In this document: positions 36,401 to 46,700 of the stretch, one piece after another
How positions within the stretch are numbered: the stretch's first letter is position 1
Layout of the letters: every line of letters begins with the position of its first letter
Assembly (NCBI GenBank): GCA_049324695.1
Contig: JBMOMJ010000048.1
Span: 434,001-498,000, forward strand
DNA: 64,000 bases
DNA from: PMG-095 sp049324695
GTDB taxonomy: Bacteria; Myxococcota_A; Polyangia; Polyangiales; Polyangiaceae
Direction of reading: 5' to 3'
Program-made: the position numbers and the translations under genes
Notes under the pieces: model-generated
Told to the model about the DNA's origin: nothing
What the model saw: only the letters and a program-made list of their open reading frames with translations
The model's database searches: none

Positions 36401-37134
36401 AAGCTATGCACCATGGCCGTCACGATGCCGGCCTCGGGGTCATGACCACGTTCGCGGCGCGCTTGGCGGTAGAGCTCGATTTTCTGCGTGAGCGCTGGCA
36501 GATCCTGGTCGAGCAGATGCGTGAGGACGTTCGCTCCGAGCTCACCTGCCGTTCGAAATGTCTCCGGATTGCCCGACGCCGTCACCCACATCGGGAACTC
36601 TGAGCTGTACGGCGGTGGGAAGATCTTCAGCTCTACGTTCTTCCCCTGCCCGTTTCTGGCGGTGAACGACTGGTTCCTCCAGAGCTTCCGCACGGTCTCG
36701 ACGTTACGGAAGTTCTCGTCACGTCGTTCGGAGTAGCGCTCCGGGTATAAGACGAAGTCGTCGGGGTTCCATCCTGGTGCGAAGGAGGCTCCAATTCTGC
36801 CGCGTGAAAGGTTGTCGAGCACAGACCACTCTTCGACGACACGCACGATGTTGTGCAGCGGAGACACGAGCGAACCGGCACACAGGCGAATGCGCTGCGT
36901 AATCGTCGCGAGGCCGGTGAGTACGAGCGCGGGGTTCGGATAGATGAACCCGAATTCAGTAAAGTGACGCTCCGGCACCCACACGCTCGAGAAACCTTGC
37001 CGATCCGCAAAGCGCGCGCTCTCGATGAGGAGGTTGTAGAGGTCGCCCTTGCCGCGCAGTGAATCGATGCTGCTCGCAAAAAAGAAGATTCCGAAGTCGA
37101 CGTCTTTGACCGTCTTAGTCTGGTTGCTGCTCAT
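33460..37134 (-). CDS. Split PKS module part: LLM-half DH-KR-ACP
   Basis: The protein has 1224 residues. Residues 12-358 are a luciferase-like monooxygenase of the natural-product (MupA/TIGR04020-like) group: SSVWVPERHF, YPNPALVLTGLA, RGRIGASFAPGWNPDDF, VTASGNPETF. Residues 414-545 resemble the second hot-dog of a PKS dehydratase (FYADLAERGWTLDD, WRGPGEALA) without its Asp. KR (555-1005) keeps GGLKGFG and Tyr975, but the catalytic Ser position is Ala962, so ketoreduction may be lost. ACP Ser1138 is in GLDSLL. It completes the module begun by the upstream gene (37166-40087), 31 bases away. Related LLM domains hydroxylate carrier-bound acyl chains. Confidence 0.93.
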   Translation of the reverse strand: MSSNQTKTVKDVDFGIFFFASSIDSLRGKGDLYNLLIESARFADRQGFSSVWVPERHFTEFGFIYPNPALVLTGLATITQRIRLCAGSLVSPLHNIVRVVEEWSVLDNLSRGRIGASFAPGWNPDDFVLYPERYSERRDENFRNVETVRKLWRNQSFTARNGQGKNVELKIFPPPYSSEFPMWVTASGNPETFRTAGELGANVLTHLLDQDLPALTQKIELYRQARRERGHDPEAGIVTAMVHSFVGEDRDAIREEARAPYCQFLKQNISLAQGLAADRGHRIDVRSMSEKDIDTFLNFLYDRFVFDRAFIGNPESCVDLAGKIFASGVDELACLLDFGPPAERVLENLPHLERLKNLCRSLPESKYQRKQTTWEKPASAPVPAEIEPPLPSLGADGDLDRIRRRLPEEIAGSRFYADLAERGWTLDDSRRSITSIWRGPGEALACVDIGDAGTGDKMPVELLEQCFPVAVAALASDASSGGDSSPLLIPGGFKSFQSKRAPSSCVWVHAALRSGPESSEQVLVDLSIRDEVAEEVAIVRGLKLEAAAPAPSQEDVGDWLYWERWQRSQPVPAAGEPGHWLVLADCGGFAERLAQRLIEAGHTCSVVTEGRLIAPSGFPRAATLEQSRALAANEAAALRVLLDRELKAAGRPRTLGIVCLWGLDAQPQALTTPESLMADQYMTCGGLTLIIQALIATEDVKLPKLWVVTRGVKDVGGDSETPLSVSQAPLWGVGKTCAVEHPELWGGLVDLDPKASPEASAHDLLDCLLAGDREDQMALRSGERHVVRVVHEQRPPSEPLTIRSDVAYLITGGLKGFGFEVARWLVQQGARHLILLGRRSLPERSLWEKSARDPALQEPIRRIQELEKLGAQVHHPAVDVTSEEEVCTFFENYANSGLPPVRGVFHCAAVWTGENGQTVILPLSMTDVSSIGHVFPPKVVGSWLLSKYLRGTELDFFVTFSAAAGLLGSAGQVVYTAANAFMDTLAHDLSARRILPATSINWGPIKEIGSGASLEGRMMHQLAERRGLLGIEPEKAMQALELVLPQGIPQIGVMQTNWELLVRSYTGMLSAPWASELVGAMPAIEHEDLVATLKEAAPEDRTEILCGSIQKQVVMVMGYSAAEAPEPDQGLFELGLDSLLALELKNHIQTSIRKDFPATAIFDYPTILSLSVYLLTQVLALPVSSSGPVAKGSAKTDLLDEIDQLSEAEVEARLARELAVEASL

Positions 37135-37165
37135 CGTGGCCTCGCTGGAGCGGTGCTCGTGCGTT

Positions 37166-40087
37166 TCAATTCTTGGCTAGCTTGGCGGTAGCGTGGAGAA
37201 CCCATTTCGAACTGGATTCAGCGACGTCGGCTGCTCGACTGTGCACGTGGAAGCTGCGCCCGCCGCCGGCCTCGGCGCCCACACTGACTTGAAGCACCGC
37301 GCGCTGACGCTCCGACAATACGAGCGGCTGGTGAAGTTGGAGATCCGCGACCGACGCGAACCCGTCGCTAAACAACTCTTTCGCGGCCGCCAGCGCGAGG
37401 CCGGCAAACGTCGCCGACGACACGCGACGCTGACCCGCCACCAGCTGCGATGCCGGGTTCGAGCGAGCTTCAGGCCCAAGATCCATTTCCCAAACCACGC
37501 ATTCGGGACGTGCGGCGTGCGCCGGCAGACTGTGACCCAGCAGCGGATGCGCCTTTCCTTCGCGCTGCCGCCCGACAGCTCTGGTCTTCAGATCGATCCA
37601 GTAGCGTTGATGCTGCCACGGATAGGTCGGCAAGTTCGAAAGCGTTCGACCACTCGGAAGCACGCTTCGAAATTCCGGGGTGTAACCAAGGCAATAGAGT
37701 TCCGCAATGGCGCTAAGCAGTGCCCGCCGCCCCGTTGCGGAACACGAACGGGCCACGACCATGGCAGAACCCAGCGCATCGAGCATCGTTCCGACGGCCG
37801 CTGTGTGTGCAAAGTCCGGGCTCAGATCCAAGAAGACTCGAACGTCATCGGCAACCAGCGCGCGCAGGGCGCCTTGCAAATCCGGCGGCAGCGTGAGACT
37901 GCGCGACCAGTAGGCGGCGTCGAGCTCGAGGCCACTGCACAGCTTGCCGGACTGAGTGGAACTCAGCGGGACGCTCCCGCGTCGTGGAGAACCGGACCAC
38001 ACCGCGTTTGCCGTCGCCTTCCTTTCGAGTACGAGAGCCGCTGCCGCGTCCAAGTCGAGCGCTCCAGAGATGACCGCCGCGGCAACCTCACCAACGCTGC
38101 AACCAACCACGGCATCCGGCTGGATCCCCCAGGCTTGAAAGCGCTCGGCAAGCGCGAGCTGGAAGCAAAACAGTAGAAGTTCTGCGCCACCAAGCCGCGC
38201 GTACTCTCCGACGGAGCCATCATGGTGCCGCACGGCTTCAACGAGCGACGGATAGCCGCGCTTAACGAACGCCGCGTCGCACTCCGCAAACGCTTTCGCG
38301 AACGTCGCGTCTGCCAAAAGCGTCGCTGTGGCTCGTGCCAGCCGATCGACGTCGAACGAGGTCGAATCGGGAAACACAAAGGCGAGCTTCAGCGTTCCGG
38401 TGAGTGGGCGACGGCCCGAAAACAGGTTCTCGACGACTCGGCCTTCAACGAAGGCGCGCAGAGCTTTCGCCGCATCCTCGGGCGTTTCGGCAATCAGCGC
38501 CAGTCGATGGTCCATATGGTTGCGACCGTTCGCTGCTGTAAAGCACGTATCTGCAAGCTCGTCGGGGTTCGTCGTCACGAACTCCAGGTACGACGTGGCC
38601 AACGCTTTCAGCGCTTCTGGCCTGGCCGCCGAAAGAGGCAAGATCCGCGACTCTTCGGCTACGTTCGTAGTCGATGGCGTCTGCGCTGGCGCTTCCTCTA
38701 GCAAAACGTGCCCGTTCGTACCGCTCAGGCCGAATGAGCTGACGCCAGCGACGCGCGTGCGCCCAGTCTCAGTCGTCCAGTCTCCGAGCTCGGTTGGCAC
38801 GCGGAGATCCACACCGTCGAGCGCCACGACTGGATTCAGCTTGCTGAAATGGAGGTGCGGAGGGATCTGGCGATGTCGCAGCATCAGCACGACCTTGATC
38901 AGACCAGCGATGCCGGAAGCTGCTTCGAGATGCCCAAGGTTGGTTTTCACCGAGCCAATCGTGAGCGGTGTCTTGCGCGCTTGGGTTCCCGCTCTACCAA
39001 GCACGGAAAGCAGGGCGCGCATTTCAATCGGGTCCCCGAGCGATGTTCCCGTTCCATGCGCCTCGAGGTAGCTCACCTGCTCAGGCTGGAGGCCAGCGTT
39101 AGCGAGCGCTTGGCGCAGCAACGCTTCTTGTGCGGGACCGCTGGGAACAGTGAGGCCACTGGAGCGCCCATCGTGATTGACGGCCGATCCACGAATCACC
39201 GCGAGGATGGTGTTCCCGTCGCGAATGGCATCATCGAGGCGCTTCAGGACCATCACGGCGCAGCCTTCACCGCGCACGAAGCCGTTGGCGCTCGCGTCGA
39301 ACGTCTTGCAATGGCCGTCGGGCGCCAGGGCGCCGGCTCGCGACAGCCAAACGTTGCCCTCCGGCACCAACACGAGATTAACCCCGCCGGCAAGCACCAG
39401 GTCAGACTCGCGCTGTCGAAGACTTTGGCAAGCCAGATGCGTAGCAACCAGCGACGATGAGCAAGCCGTGTCGATCGGAACGCTCGGCCCACGCAGACCC
39501 AAGGTGTAGGAGACGCGGCCGCTCGCAAAGCAGACCTGTGTGCCAGGCCCCGTGTACGCGTTCATCTCGGTCAGATCGAGCTGACTGAGCAAGCGACTGT
39601 AGTCGTTGAAGCCAATCCCGGTGAAGACTCCGGTCTTGCTGCCAGCGAGCGTGTCCGGCGCGATCCCCGCGCGCTCCAGTGCCTCCCAGGTCACCTCCAG
39701 CAAGATGCGCTGTTGCGGATCCATGTGCAGGACCTCGCGTGGTGTGATCCCGAAGAATTGAGGATCGAATTGATCGACCCCGTCCAGAAATCCCCCCTTA
39801 CGGGAGTACATCTTGCCTGGAACCTCGGGGTTCGGATCGTAGAACCCGTCGACGTCCCAACGATCGGAAGGCACGTCCCGAATCGCGTTGCGTCCTTCAG
39901 TCAACAATCGCCAATAGTCTTCGATATTGCGGACCCCGCCCGGAAAGCGACAGGCGATTCCGACTACGGCAATGGGTTGGCGCTCGGTTTGCTCGGCGCT
40001 TGCGAGGCGCTTCTGAAGCTCCTCGATCTTCAGAAAAGCCTTCTTCAGCGTCTCGTGCTGACTTGAGCGTTCCGGTCCTTTTTCCAC
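37166..40087 (-). CDS. Split PKS module part: KS-decayed AT-half DH
   Basis: The protein has 973 residues, starting at a GTG with AAGGAGG five bases upstream. A docking helix (10-30) is followed by KS (37-460) with Cys209, His344 and His385 intact. The AT region (567-830) is decayed: GQGSQ is replaced by FPDST, GHSxGE by GCSVGE (Cys663 for His), and the small subdomain with the HAFH motif is missing. The C terminus (846-970) is the first hot-dog of a DH without the catalytic His or Gly. The chain then stops. The next gene supplies LLM, the other half DH, KR and ACP, so the AT must act in trans if this module extends. Confidence 0.93.
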   Translation of the reverse strand: MEKGPERSSQHETLKKAFLKIEELQKRLASAEQTERQPIAVVGIACRFPGGVRNIEDYWRLLTEGRNAIRDVPSDRWDVDGFYDPNPEVPGKMYSRKGGFLDGVDQFDPQFFGITPREVLHMDPQQRILLEVTWEALERAGIAPDTLAGSKTGVFTGIGFNDYSRLLSQLDLTEMNAYTGPGTQVCFASGRVSYTLGLRGPSVPIDTACSSSLVATHLACQSLRQRESDLVLAGGVNLVLVPEGNVWLSRAGALAPDGHCKTFDASANGFVRGEGCAVMVLKRLDDAIRDGNTILAVIRGSAVNHDGRSSGLTVPSGPAQEALLRQALANAGLQPEQVSYLEAHGTGTSLGDPIEMRALLSVLGRAGTQARKTPLTIGSVKTNLGHLEAASGIAGLIKVVLMLRHRQIPPHLHFSKLNPVVALDGVDLRVPTELGDWTTETGRTRVAGVSSFGLSGTNGHVLLEEAPAQTPSTTNVAEESRILPLSAARPEALKALATSYLEFVTTNPDELADTCFTAANGRNHMDHRLALIAETPEDAAKALRAFVEGRVVENLFSGRRPLTGTLKLAFVFPDSTSFDVDRLARATATLLADATFAKAFAECDAAFVKRGYPSLVEAVRHHDGSVGEYARLGGAELLLFCFQLALAERFQAWGIQPDAVVGCSVGEVAAAVISGALDLDAAAALVLERKATANAVWSGSPRRGSVPLSSTQSGKLCSGLELDAAYWSRSLTLPPDLQGALRALVADDVRVFLDLSPDFAHTAAVGTMLDALGSAMVVARSCSATGRRALLSAIAELYCLGYTPEFRSVLPSGRTLSNLPTYPWQHQRYWIDLKTRAVGRQREGKAHPLLGHSLPAHAARPECVVWEMDLGPEARSNPASQLVAGQRRVSSATFAGLALAAAKELFSDGFASVADLQLHQPLVLSERQRAVLQVSVGAEAGGGRSFHVHSRAADVAESSSKWVLHATAKLAKN

Positions 40088-40122
40088 CCTGTCCTCCTTA
40101 AAAAGCCGATGCCCGAGCGCCG

Positions 40123-43100
40123 TTAAATCGACTCGAGCTTTGCCAGCAACGCCGCTTCGAGCTGTTCTTCGTCCAGTGCGTCCAACTGAAGCTCGGTCAT
40201 GCTCACGGGGTCGCTCTGCGAAGCGCGCCCCGATTCCGGCACGGAATGTTGAGCCGAGAACAATTGAGCCTCGAGGTAACCCGCAATCGCGTCGACGGTG
40301 GGGTAGTCGAAAGCGAGCGTGGCAGAGATCGAGAGCCCTACATGATTTTGGAGCTTGGTCTTCAGCTCCAACGCCATGAGTGAGTCCATCCCCATGTCGA
40401 ACAAGCCACGCCTCCAGTCCACGCTCGCGGGTTCAAGGCGCATGACTTCCACAACCAAGTCGCGAAGCTCGGCCACCAAACGTTGGTGCCGAACCTTCGA
40501 CGGAAGCGGCATCAGTCCCGAAACGAACTCGGCGCGCCGCTTCAACAGTTGCCCAGCTTCGTCCAGCGCCTCCCTGGAGACGAGCGCCGAAAACAGAGGC
40601 TTGTCTGCGATCAGGAAATCACTCTCGAACAGGCGTGCCCAGTCCGCCGCGAGCACCCAGCGTTCGCGTATTCCCGCGCTCAGGACGTGACCGAGTAGAT
40701 CCATGCCGTCGCGGTTCGAGATCCCCTTGAGACCAAACGCCGCGAGTCGCTCGAGATTGGACTTTGCGCTGTTTTCGTGGGTGTGAAGGCCGACCTGCGA
40801 CCATGGGCCCCACTTGATGTTCGTCGCTGGAAGCCCGCATGCTCCGCGATACTGAGCGAGTGCGTCCATGAAGGCGTTCGCTGCGTTGTAGGAGCCGAGG
40901 CTCTGCCCCAGCACTCCGAGGTGTGGTGGAGCCGAAGAGAACGTCACGAATAGATCCAGCTGCCGCGCGGAAAACGCTTCATGCAGTTGCCACGTGCCAA
41001 ATACCTTCGAGCAGAAAGCCTCCCGCACGCTGTCCAGATCGAGCTCCAGCAAGCGCTGCGGACGCAGAGTGCCTGCGGTGTGGAAGACGCCGCGGATTGC
41101 TGGCCTTCCCCCTGACTCGTGCTGCTCGAGGAATGCGCGCCACGAGGTCGCGGCGCCGACGTCCACACCGGCAGCCACGACGTTTACGCCCAGTTGCTCC
41201 AAGGCGCGAATGGTTGCGATCGCGGTCGCCCAGCGCGCAGCCGCTGGCGTATCCCATTCTTCCCGAGGTGGTGGCACATTGCGGCCAAGCAGCGCGATGT
41301 GCTTCGCGCCGTTCGCGGCGAGCCACTCCGCGGTCACTCGACCGATGCCGCCGAAGCCGCCCGTCACGAGATAGGTGGCGTCCTCTCGAAGCGGCTGCAC
41401 AGTCTGCAGTCGCTCATGTCGTGCGACCAGCCGGGCGACGTGCGCGTCGCCGTCGCGAAACGCGATCAGATCCTCGCGGTCGTCGTCGCCCAGCTGCAAC
41501 GTTTCCAATACGCTGTTCGCAGCCATCGTGGATTCACTCTTCGGATCCAAATCGACGAGCGCTCCAAACAAATTCCGATGTTCAACAGAGAATGTTTGTC
41601 CCAAGCCCCAGAGCGGCGCCTGAGCCACAGCGACGCTTTCCGGCGCGCTCGCGGGTGTTCGAACTGCCTGTGCGCCCTGCGTGACCAGCCAAAGCCGGGG
41701 TGAGTTTCCACCCGCTTCGAGCTCCGCAAGCACCTTCATGACTGCTAGGGCGCTGCCGAGGCCGCGCCGAGAGTCAACCTCCAGCGTCTCGAGCGATGTT
41801 CGCTCAGTAGGGGTTGCATCGAGTCCCCACAGGTGAATCACGCCGCGCAACGGTAGCTCGCTCTTCGAACCGAGCTCGCGAATTGCAGCGCGAAACCCAG
41901 CTACGTCCTCCGCAAAGCTCAAGCTCTCAGTGCCGATGCCGGGCTGACGCAGCACGGAACAGGCGTGCCCACGCTTGGTCAGCACGTGTGCCAGCGCGGC
42001 GCCGATGCCTAGCTCGTCGCACAGAATCAACCAAGCTGACAGGCTCTGCTCGACCTGTGCCAGCCGCGCGGGCTGCCATTCGAGCGCGTGCAGACACTTC
42101 TCCGCCGCAGCGTCATGAATTGCCGACTTCTCCGGCAATTCGACGCGCTCGAGTTCGAGCCGAGATGAAGCCAGAAGTTTCCCAGCTTCGTCGAGCAAAC
42201 GCACATCGATCGGGATTCTGGTCGCAGCCAGCGCAAGATCAGAGCGCCGGCTTGCATGGCACCAGACCAAGCCGGGCTGAGCGTGGGTGAAATCAACGTC
42301 CTGCACGCTTACCGGCAGAAGCAGCGCGGAGTCGTTTCCCCGCCCTTCCGCCAGGGCTAGCAAGCTCGTTTGGCTACAAAGTTCGAGAGCCAGAGCCGTT
42401 TGGTGGTTCTCACCGAGCGACGCGCACGCCAGCGCTTCGCCTTCGCGCCAGTACACGTCGCGAATGGTGCGCAAGCTAGCGTCCACGTGAATCCCGCGCG
42501 CAGCGAGCGCCTCGTAGAACTGGTCGCCGCCCGCAGTGCGATCGCAACGCGCCCGCACGTCCTCGAGCGCGAGTTCCCGCAACTCGGGAGCAGCGCGCCC
42601 TGGCGTGGTGACCCCGGCACTAACCCCTGTACGAGACTCGGGAGCAATGCCTTTGCAGAGCTCCTTGAGCTCCGTGAGGTAAGGAAGCCCTGCGAGGATC
42701 TCCGCGTAGGAAGGCCCGAAGTCGAGCAGGAACAGGAGCTCATCCACACCCGCCGCGTACAGCTCGTTTGCCAGTCCAACGCAAGTCCTCGGAGAACCGA
42801 TGAACGCGCGGCTATCGACGAACCGCTCGTAAATGAATTGAACGAATTCTTCCTGATCAGCGGCAGAAAGTCGGCTGAAGTCCATGTCTCTGCCGCGCGC
42901 TTTTGCCAGGCCGTTCAGAAGCCCGGCGTTGAGCTTGAGAAAATCGCAGAACGGGCGCCGAGCCGTCTCGCGTGCGATCTCCGGATCTGCACCCAAGAAC
43001 GTGTGGATCATGATGGAAACGCGCCCGGTGTGCGGGTCGTGAGCGCTCTCCGCACGCGCTTCGCGGTACAGCGATATCTTCTTGGCGAGCGCTTCCGTCC

Positions 43101-43710
43101 CCTGATCGAGCAAGTGCGTGAGCAGGTTGGCTCCGGACGTTCCGACTCGAGCGTAGGTCTGCGGGTTGCCGGCCGCTGTGACCCAGGTCGGCAGCTCCTT
43201 CTGCAGTGGTCGCGGAAAGATGCCGACTTGCGCATCTTTCCCGGTCCCGCTCTTCACCGTCAGCGATTCACCCCGCCACAGGCGATGCACGATTGGAATG
43301 GCATCGAACAGCGCGTCCTGCCTGCCCTCGTAACGCTCCGGAAAGAAGGTGAAGTCCGTCGGATGCCAACCTGAAGCGAAAGACACGCCGACGCGACCGC
43401 GCGAGAGGTTATCGACCATCGCCCACTCCTCCGCGACTCTCAGCGGATTGTGGAGCGGAAGCACGACGCTGCCGGCGCGCAGTTGAATGCGCTGCGTGAC
43501 CATCGCAAGCGCGGCCTGCAGCACCGAAGGATTCGGATATAGGCCACCCAACAACGTGAAGTGACGCTCAGGCACCCAGATGCTCGAAAACCCGTTCTGG
43601 TCCGCGTACTTGGCCGTTTCGATCACCAGCTCGTATTTGTTCGTCTCCGTGGACTCCGCGCTGGCGGAGAAGAACATCACGCCGCAGTCGAGCGCTTGCT
43701 TCACGGTCAT
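40123..43710 (-). CDS. Split PKS module part: LLM-half DH-KR-ACP
   Basis: From the ATG at 43710, which overlaps the previous stop as ATGA, the protein has 1195 residues; a longer frame would overlap the upstream gene by more. Residues 5-352 are a luciferase-like monooxygenase (SSIWVPERHF, RGRVGVSFASGWHPTDF, VTAAGNPQTY). Residues 393-530 are a second-half DH hot-dog (FYEALAARGIHVD, WREGEALA) with no catalytic Asp. KR (540-975) keeps GGFGGIG and Tyr941, and its loop is FSSAPPHLG. ACP Ser1110 is in GMDSLMALE. A C-terminal docking tail (1155-1195) follows. It completes the module begun at 43707-46889. Confidence 0.93.
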   Translation of the reverse strand: MTVKQALDCGVMFFSASAESTETNKYELVIETAKYADQNGFSSIWVPERHFTLLGGLYPNPSVLQAALAMVTQRIQLRAGSVVLPLHNPLRVAEEWAMVDNLSRGRVGVSFASGWHPTDFTFFPERYEGRQDALFDAIPIVHRLWRGESLTVKSGTGKDAQVGIFPRPLQKELPTWVTAAGNPQTYARVGTSGANLLTHLLDQGTEALAKKISLYREARAESAHDPHTGRVSIMIHTFLGADPEIARETARRPFCDFLKLNAGLLNGLAKARGRDMDFSRLSAADQEEFVQFIYERFVDSRAFIGSPRTCVGLANELYAAGVDELLFLLDFGPSYAEILAGLPYLTELKELCKGIAPESRTGVSAGVTTPGRAAPELRELALEDVRARCDRTAGGDQFYEALAARGIHVDASLRTIRDVYWREGEALACASLGENHQTALALELCSQTSLLALAEGRGNDSALLLPVSVQDVDFTHAQPGLVWCHASRRSDLALAATRIPIDVRLLDEAGKLLASSRLELERVELPEKSAIHDAAAEKCLHALEWQPARLAQVEQSLSAWLILCDELGIGAALAHVLTKRGHACSVLRQPGIGTESLSFAEDVAGFRAAIRELGSKSELPLRGVIHLWGLDATPTERTSLETLEVDSRRGLGSALAVMKVLAELEAGGNSPRLWLVTQGAQAVRTPASAPESVAVAQAPLWGLGQTFSVEHRNLFGALVDLDPKSESTMAANSVLETLQLGDDDREDLIAFRDGDAHVARLVARHERLQTVQPLREDATYLVTGGFGGIGRVTAEWLAANGAKHIALLGRNVPPPREEWDTPAAARWATAIATIRALEQLGVNVVAAGVDVGAATSWRAFLEQHESGGRPAIRGVFHTAGTLRPQRLLELDLDSVREAFCSKVFGTWQLHEAFSARQLDLFVTFSSAPPHLGVLGQSLGSYNAANAFMDALAQYRGACGLPATNIKWGPWSQVGLHTHENSAKSNLERLAAFGLKGISNRDGMDLLGHVLSAGIRERWVLAADWARLFESDFLIADKPLFSALVSREALDEAGQLLKRRAEFVSGLMPLPSKVRHQRLVAELRDLVVEVMRLEPASVDWRRGLFDMGMDSLMALELKTKLQNHVGLSISATLAFDYPTVDAIAGYLEAQLFSAQHSVPESGRASQSDPVSMTELQLDALDEEQLEAALLAKLESI

Positions 43711-46700
43711 GTCACCGCCTCCATGGCCTGGCATTCGACGCTCGCGGTGGCGTGCAACTGCCAACCCTTCGCTGCACCATCACGCGCCCGCCCGTAAGCG
43801 CGAAACTGGCCGCGCCGCGCACCTTCCAACGCTACAGAGATTTGAAGATCGTATCCGCTGGCGGGGATGAATAGTGGCGTTCGCAAAGCCAACCCATGCA
43901 CCCGCACCTTCTCGCTCGCGAACACACGCATTGCTGCGCTCCGCGCCACCTCGGAAAGCGTGGATAGCGGCACGATGACTTCTTCGCGCAATCGATAGGC
44001 GGCGTAGGGCAAATCATCTCGCGAAAGGCTCATCTCCCAGTGATGTTCGCCGGGTCGAGACGCTAGCTCCGGCACGACGCGACCCAGCAACGGATCGGCG
44101 ACGGCCAGCTCTGGGGGCACAACCTGCTTCGCCGCGTTCTCGGGAGTTCCTCCGGCGTCGGCTACCTTGCGCCCCATCCAATAGCGAGCGCGTTGGAATG
44201 GGTAATGCGGAATGGAAACTCGCGTACGGCGATAGCCTGCGTCGAATGCTTTCCAGTCGACGGATACGCCTTGCGTGTACAACGTGCCAAGGCTTTCGAG
44301 CAGGTCGCTCCAGTCATCTGCTCCTTTGCGAACGCTCGGCAGCCAAGTGCGCCGCACGTCGGGGGACAAGCACTGTTGTCCCATCGTGATGAGCGTCGGA
44401 TGCGGTCCGAGTTCGAGGAAGATGCGACAACCTTCTCGATCCGCAGCGGTGATTGCATCGCTGAATCGCACTGGCTCGCGCACGTGGTCGACCCAGTATT
44501 TCGGCTGGGCAATCTCTGCGCCGACCCGTTGCCCCGTTAAGTTCGAAATGAGCGGGATCTTCGGCTTGGACAGCGGCGTTCGCGCTGCAACGCGCTCGAA
44601 GTCGGCTTGCATCGGTGTCATCAAGGGCGAATGAAATGCGTGCGAGACAACAAGCTTCTTGCTTCTCACGCCGCGCGCCTCGAGCCGCGCTCCAATCTCC
44701 TCGAGCGCCGTGCTCGCCCCGCTCAGGACCACGCTGCGCGGGCCATTGATGGCTGCAATCGAGACTTGGCTTGCAAACACTTTGATGGCTTCGCGCGCCT
44801 GCTCCTCACTCGCCAACACGGCCAACATCGTTCCGTTGCGTGGCAGCGCCTGCATCAAACGGCCCCGCTCGGCGATCAGCGCCAACCCGTCCTCTAGACT
44901 GAAAACGCCGGCGACGCAGGCTGCCACGTACTCGCCGACACTGTGGCCGAGCACCGCGCTGGGCTGGATCCCCCAAGACATCCAAAGTTCCGCCAGTGCG
45001 TACTCGAACGCAAACAGGGCTGGTTGGGTAACAGCTGTCTGGTCGAGCGCACCACTCACATCATCGAACATGAGTGTGAGCAAATCGGCCTGCAGTAATG
45101 GCTTCAGGATCTCGCGGCTGCGGTCGAGGCTTCGCCGAAACACGGGTTGTGTCTCGTACAAGCGGCGTCCCATCCCAGCGTACTGCGAACCTTGGCCAGT
45201 AAAGAGGAAGGCAAGGCGCGGCCGCCCTTCCGAAAACCCACGCGTCAGCCCTTTGGGCTTCTTGGCTTCAGTAGCTGCACGCAGTTTCTCACAGGCTTCG
45301 GCAGCCGTGCTCGCGGTGAAGCAGAGCCGATAAGGCAGCTGAGCGCGCCCCGTGTTCGCGGAGAAACAGACGTCCGCCAGGTTGCTTGCGGTCTCGAGCG
45401 CCTGACCGTAGCGAGCCGCAAGCTCATCCAGAGCTTTCTCACTCTTGGCCGCCAGTGCGAGCACGTGCAGCGGACGCTCGTAGTGTGCCTCGAGCGAGGG
45501 CGCATCGCTTGCAGGTGCTTCCTCGAGAATGACGTGCGCGTTGGTACCACTGAAACCAAAAGAACTGACGCCAGCCACCCGCGGCTTCTTGCTATCCCAG
45601 GGGCGGGTGGTGGTTGGGATCTCGACGGGCAAGCCGTCCCAGGTGATGTGCGGGCTCGGCTTGGTGAAATGGAGATGTGCTGGGATCTCCCGATGCTGCA
45701 GCGCAAGGACAACCTTGATCACGCCGGCAATACCCGCGGCGCCCTCGAGATGGCCGAGGTTGGTTTTGGCGGAGCCAACCAGCAAACGCCCCACTTCCGC
45801 AGAACGCTTTCCGAACACCGAGCGCAACGCACCCATTTCGATCGGATCGCCAAGGGAAGTCCCGGTGCCGTGCGCTTCGAGATAGGCGATTGCGTCGGGC
45901 TCGAGGCGTGCATCCGCCAGCGCAGCGCGAATCACTGCCTGTTGGGAAGGACCGTTCGGAACCGTCAAGCCACTGCTGCGACCATCGTGATTGATCGCCG
46001 AGCCGCGAATCACTGCCAGAATGGGATCTCCCGCAGCACGTGCGTCCGACAGTCGCTTCAGCACGATGAAACCGCAGCCCTCGGCGCGACCGAAGCCGTC
46101 CGCACTTGCATCGAACGCTTTGCAGAGCCCATCGGGCGCAAGCATGCGCGCCTTGGAGAAGTTGATGCTGTACTCGGGAGCAAGCAAGAGGTTCACTCCG
46201 CCGGCAAGCGCCATGTCGCATTCGCGCGCGCGCAGCGCCCGACATGCGAGGTGCACCGAGACGAGCGAAGACGAACACGCGGTGTCGACCGCCAAGCTCG
46301 GTCCTTGAAGGCCCAGGCAAAACGATAAGCGGCCCGGCGCCGTACTGTGTGCGTTGCCCGTCGCCATATAGGCGTCGATGCCTTCCGCTCCGCGTTCCAG
46401 CAGGTGGAAGCTGTAGTCGCTGCTGCAAATGCCGAGATACACACCGGTGCGGCTGCCGAACAACTCGGGACCGGCTTGGCCAGCGTCTTCGAGTGCCTCC
46501 CAAGCGACTTCCAACGCGAGCCGATGCTGCGGGTCGAGGCTCTCCGCTTCGCGCGGGGCAACGCCAAAGAAATCCGCGTCGAAATCCCGAACCTCACCGA
46601 TGAACCCGGCAAAGCGGGTCGACATCTTTCCTGGCGCTTCCGGCGCGGGATCGAAGTAGTCCTTGATGCTCCAGCGCTCTGCCGGCACTTCCCGCACGCC

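Noticed and set aside
43711..43764. Longer N terminus for the first LLM protein
   Set aside because: It would overlap the upstream PKS gene by 58 bases, while an ATGA-coupled ATG at 43710 sits directly before the LLM domain.
45147..46328. Plus-strand open frame (393 codons) over the KS-AT gene
   Set aside because: Antisense to conserved KS motifs and compositionally a shadow.
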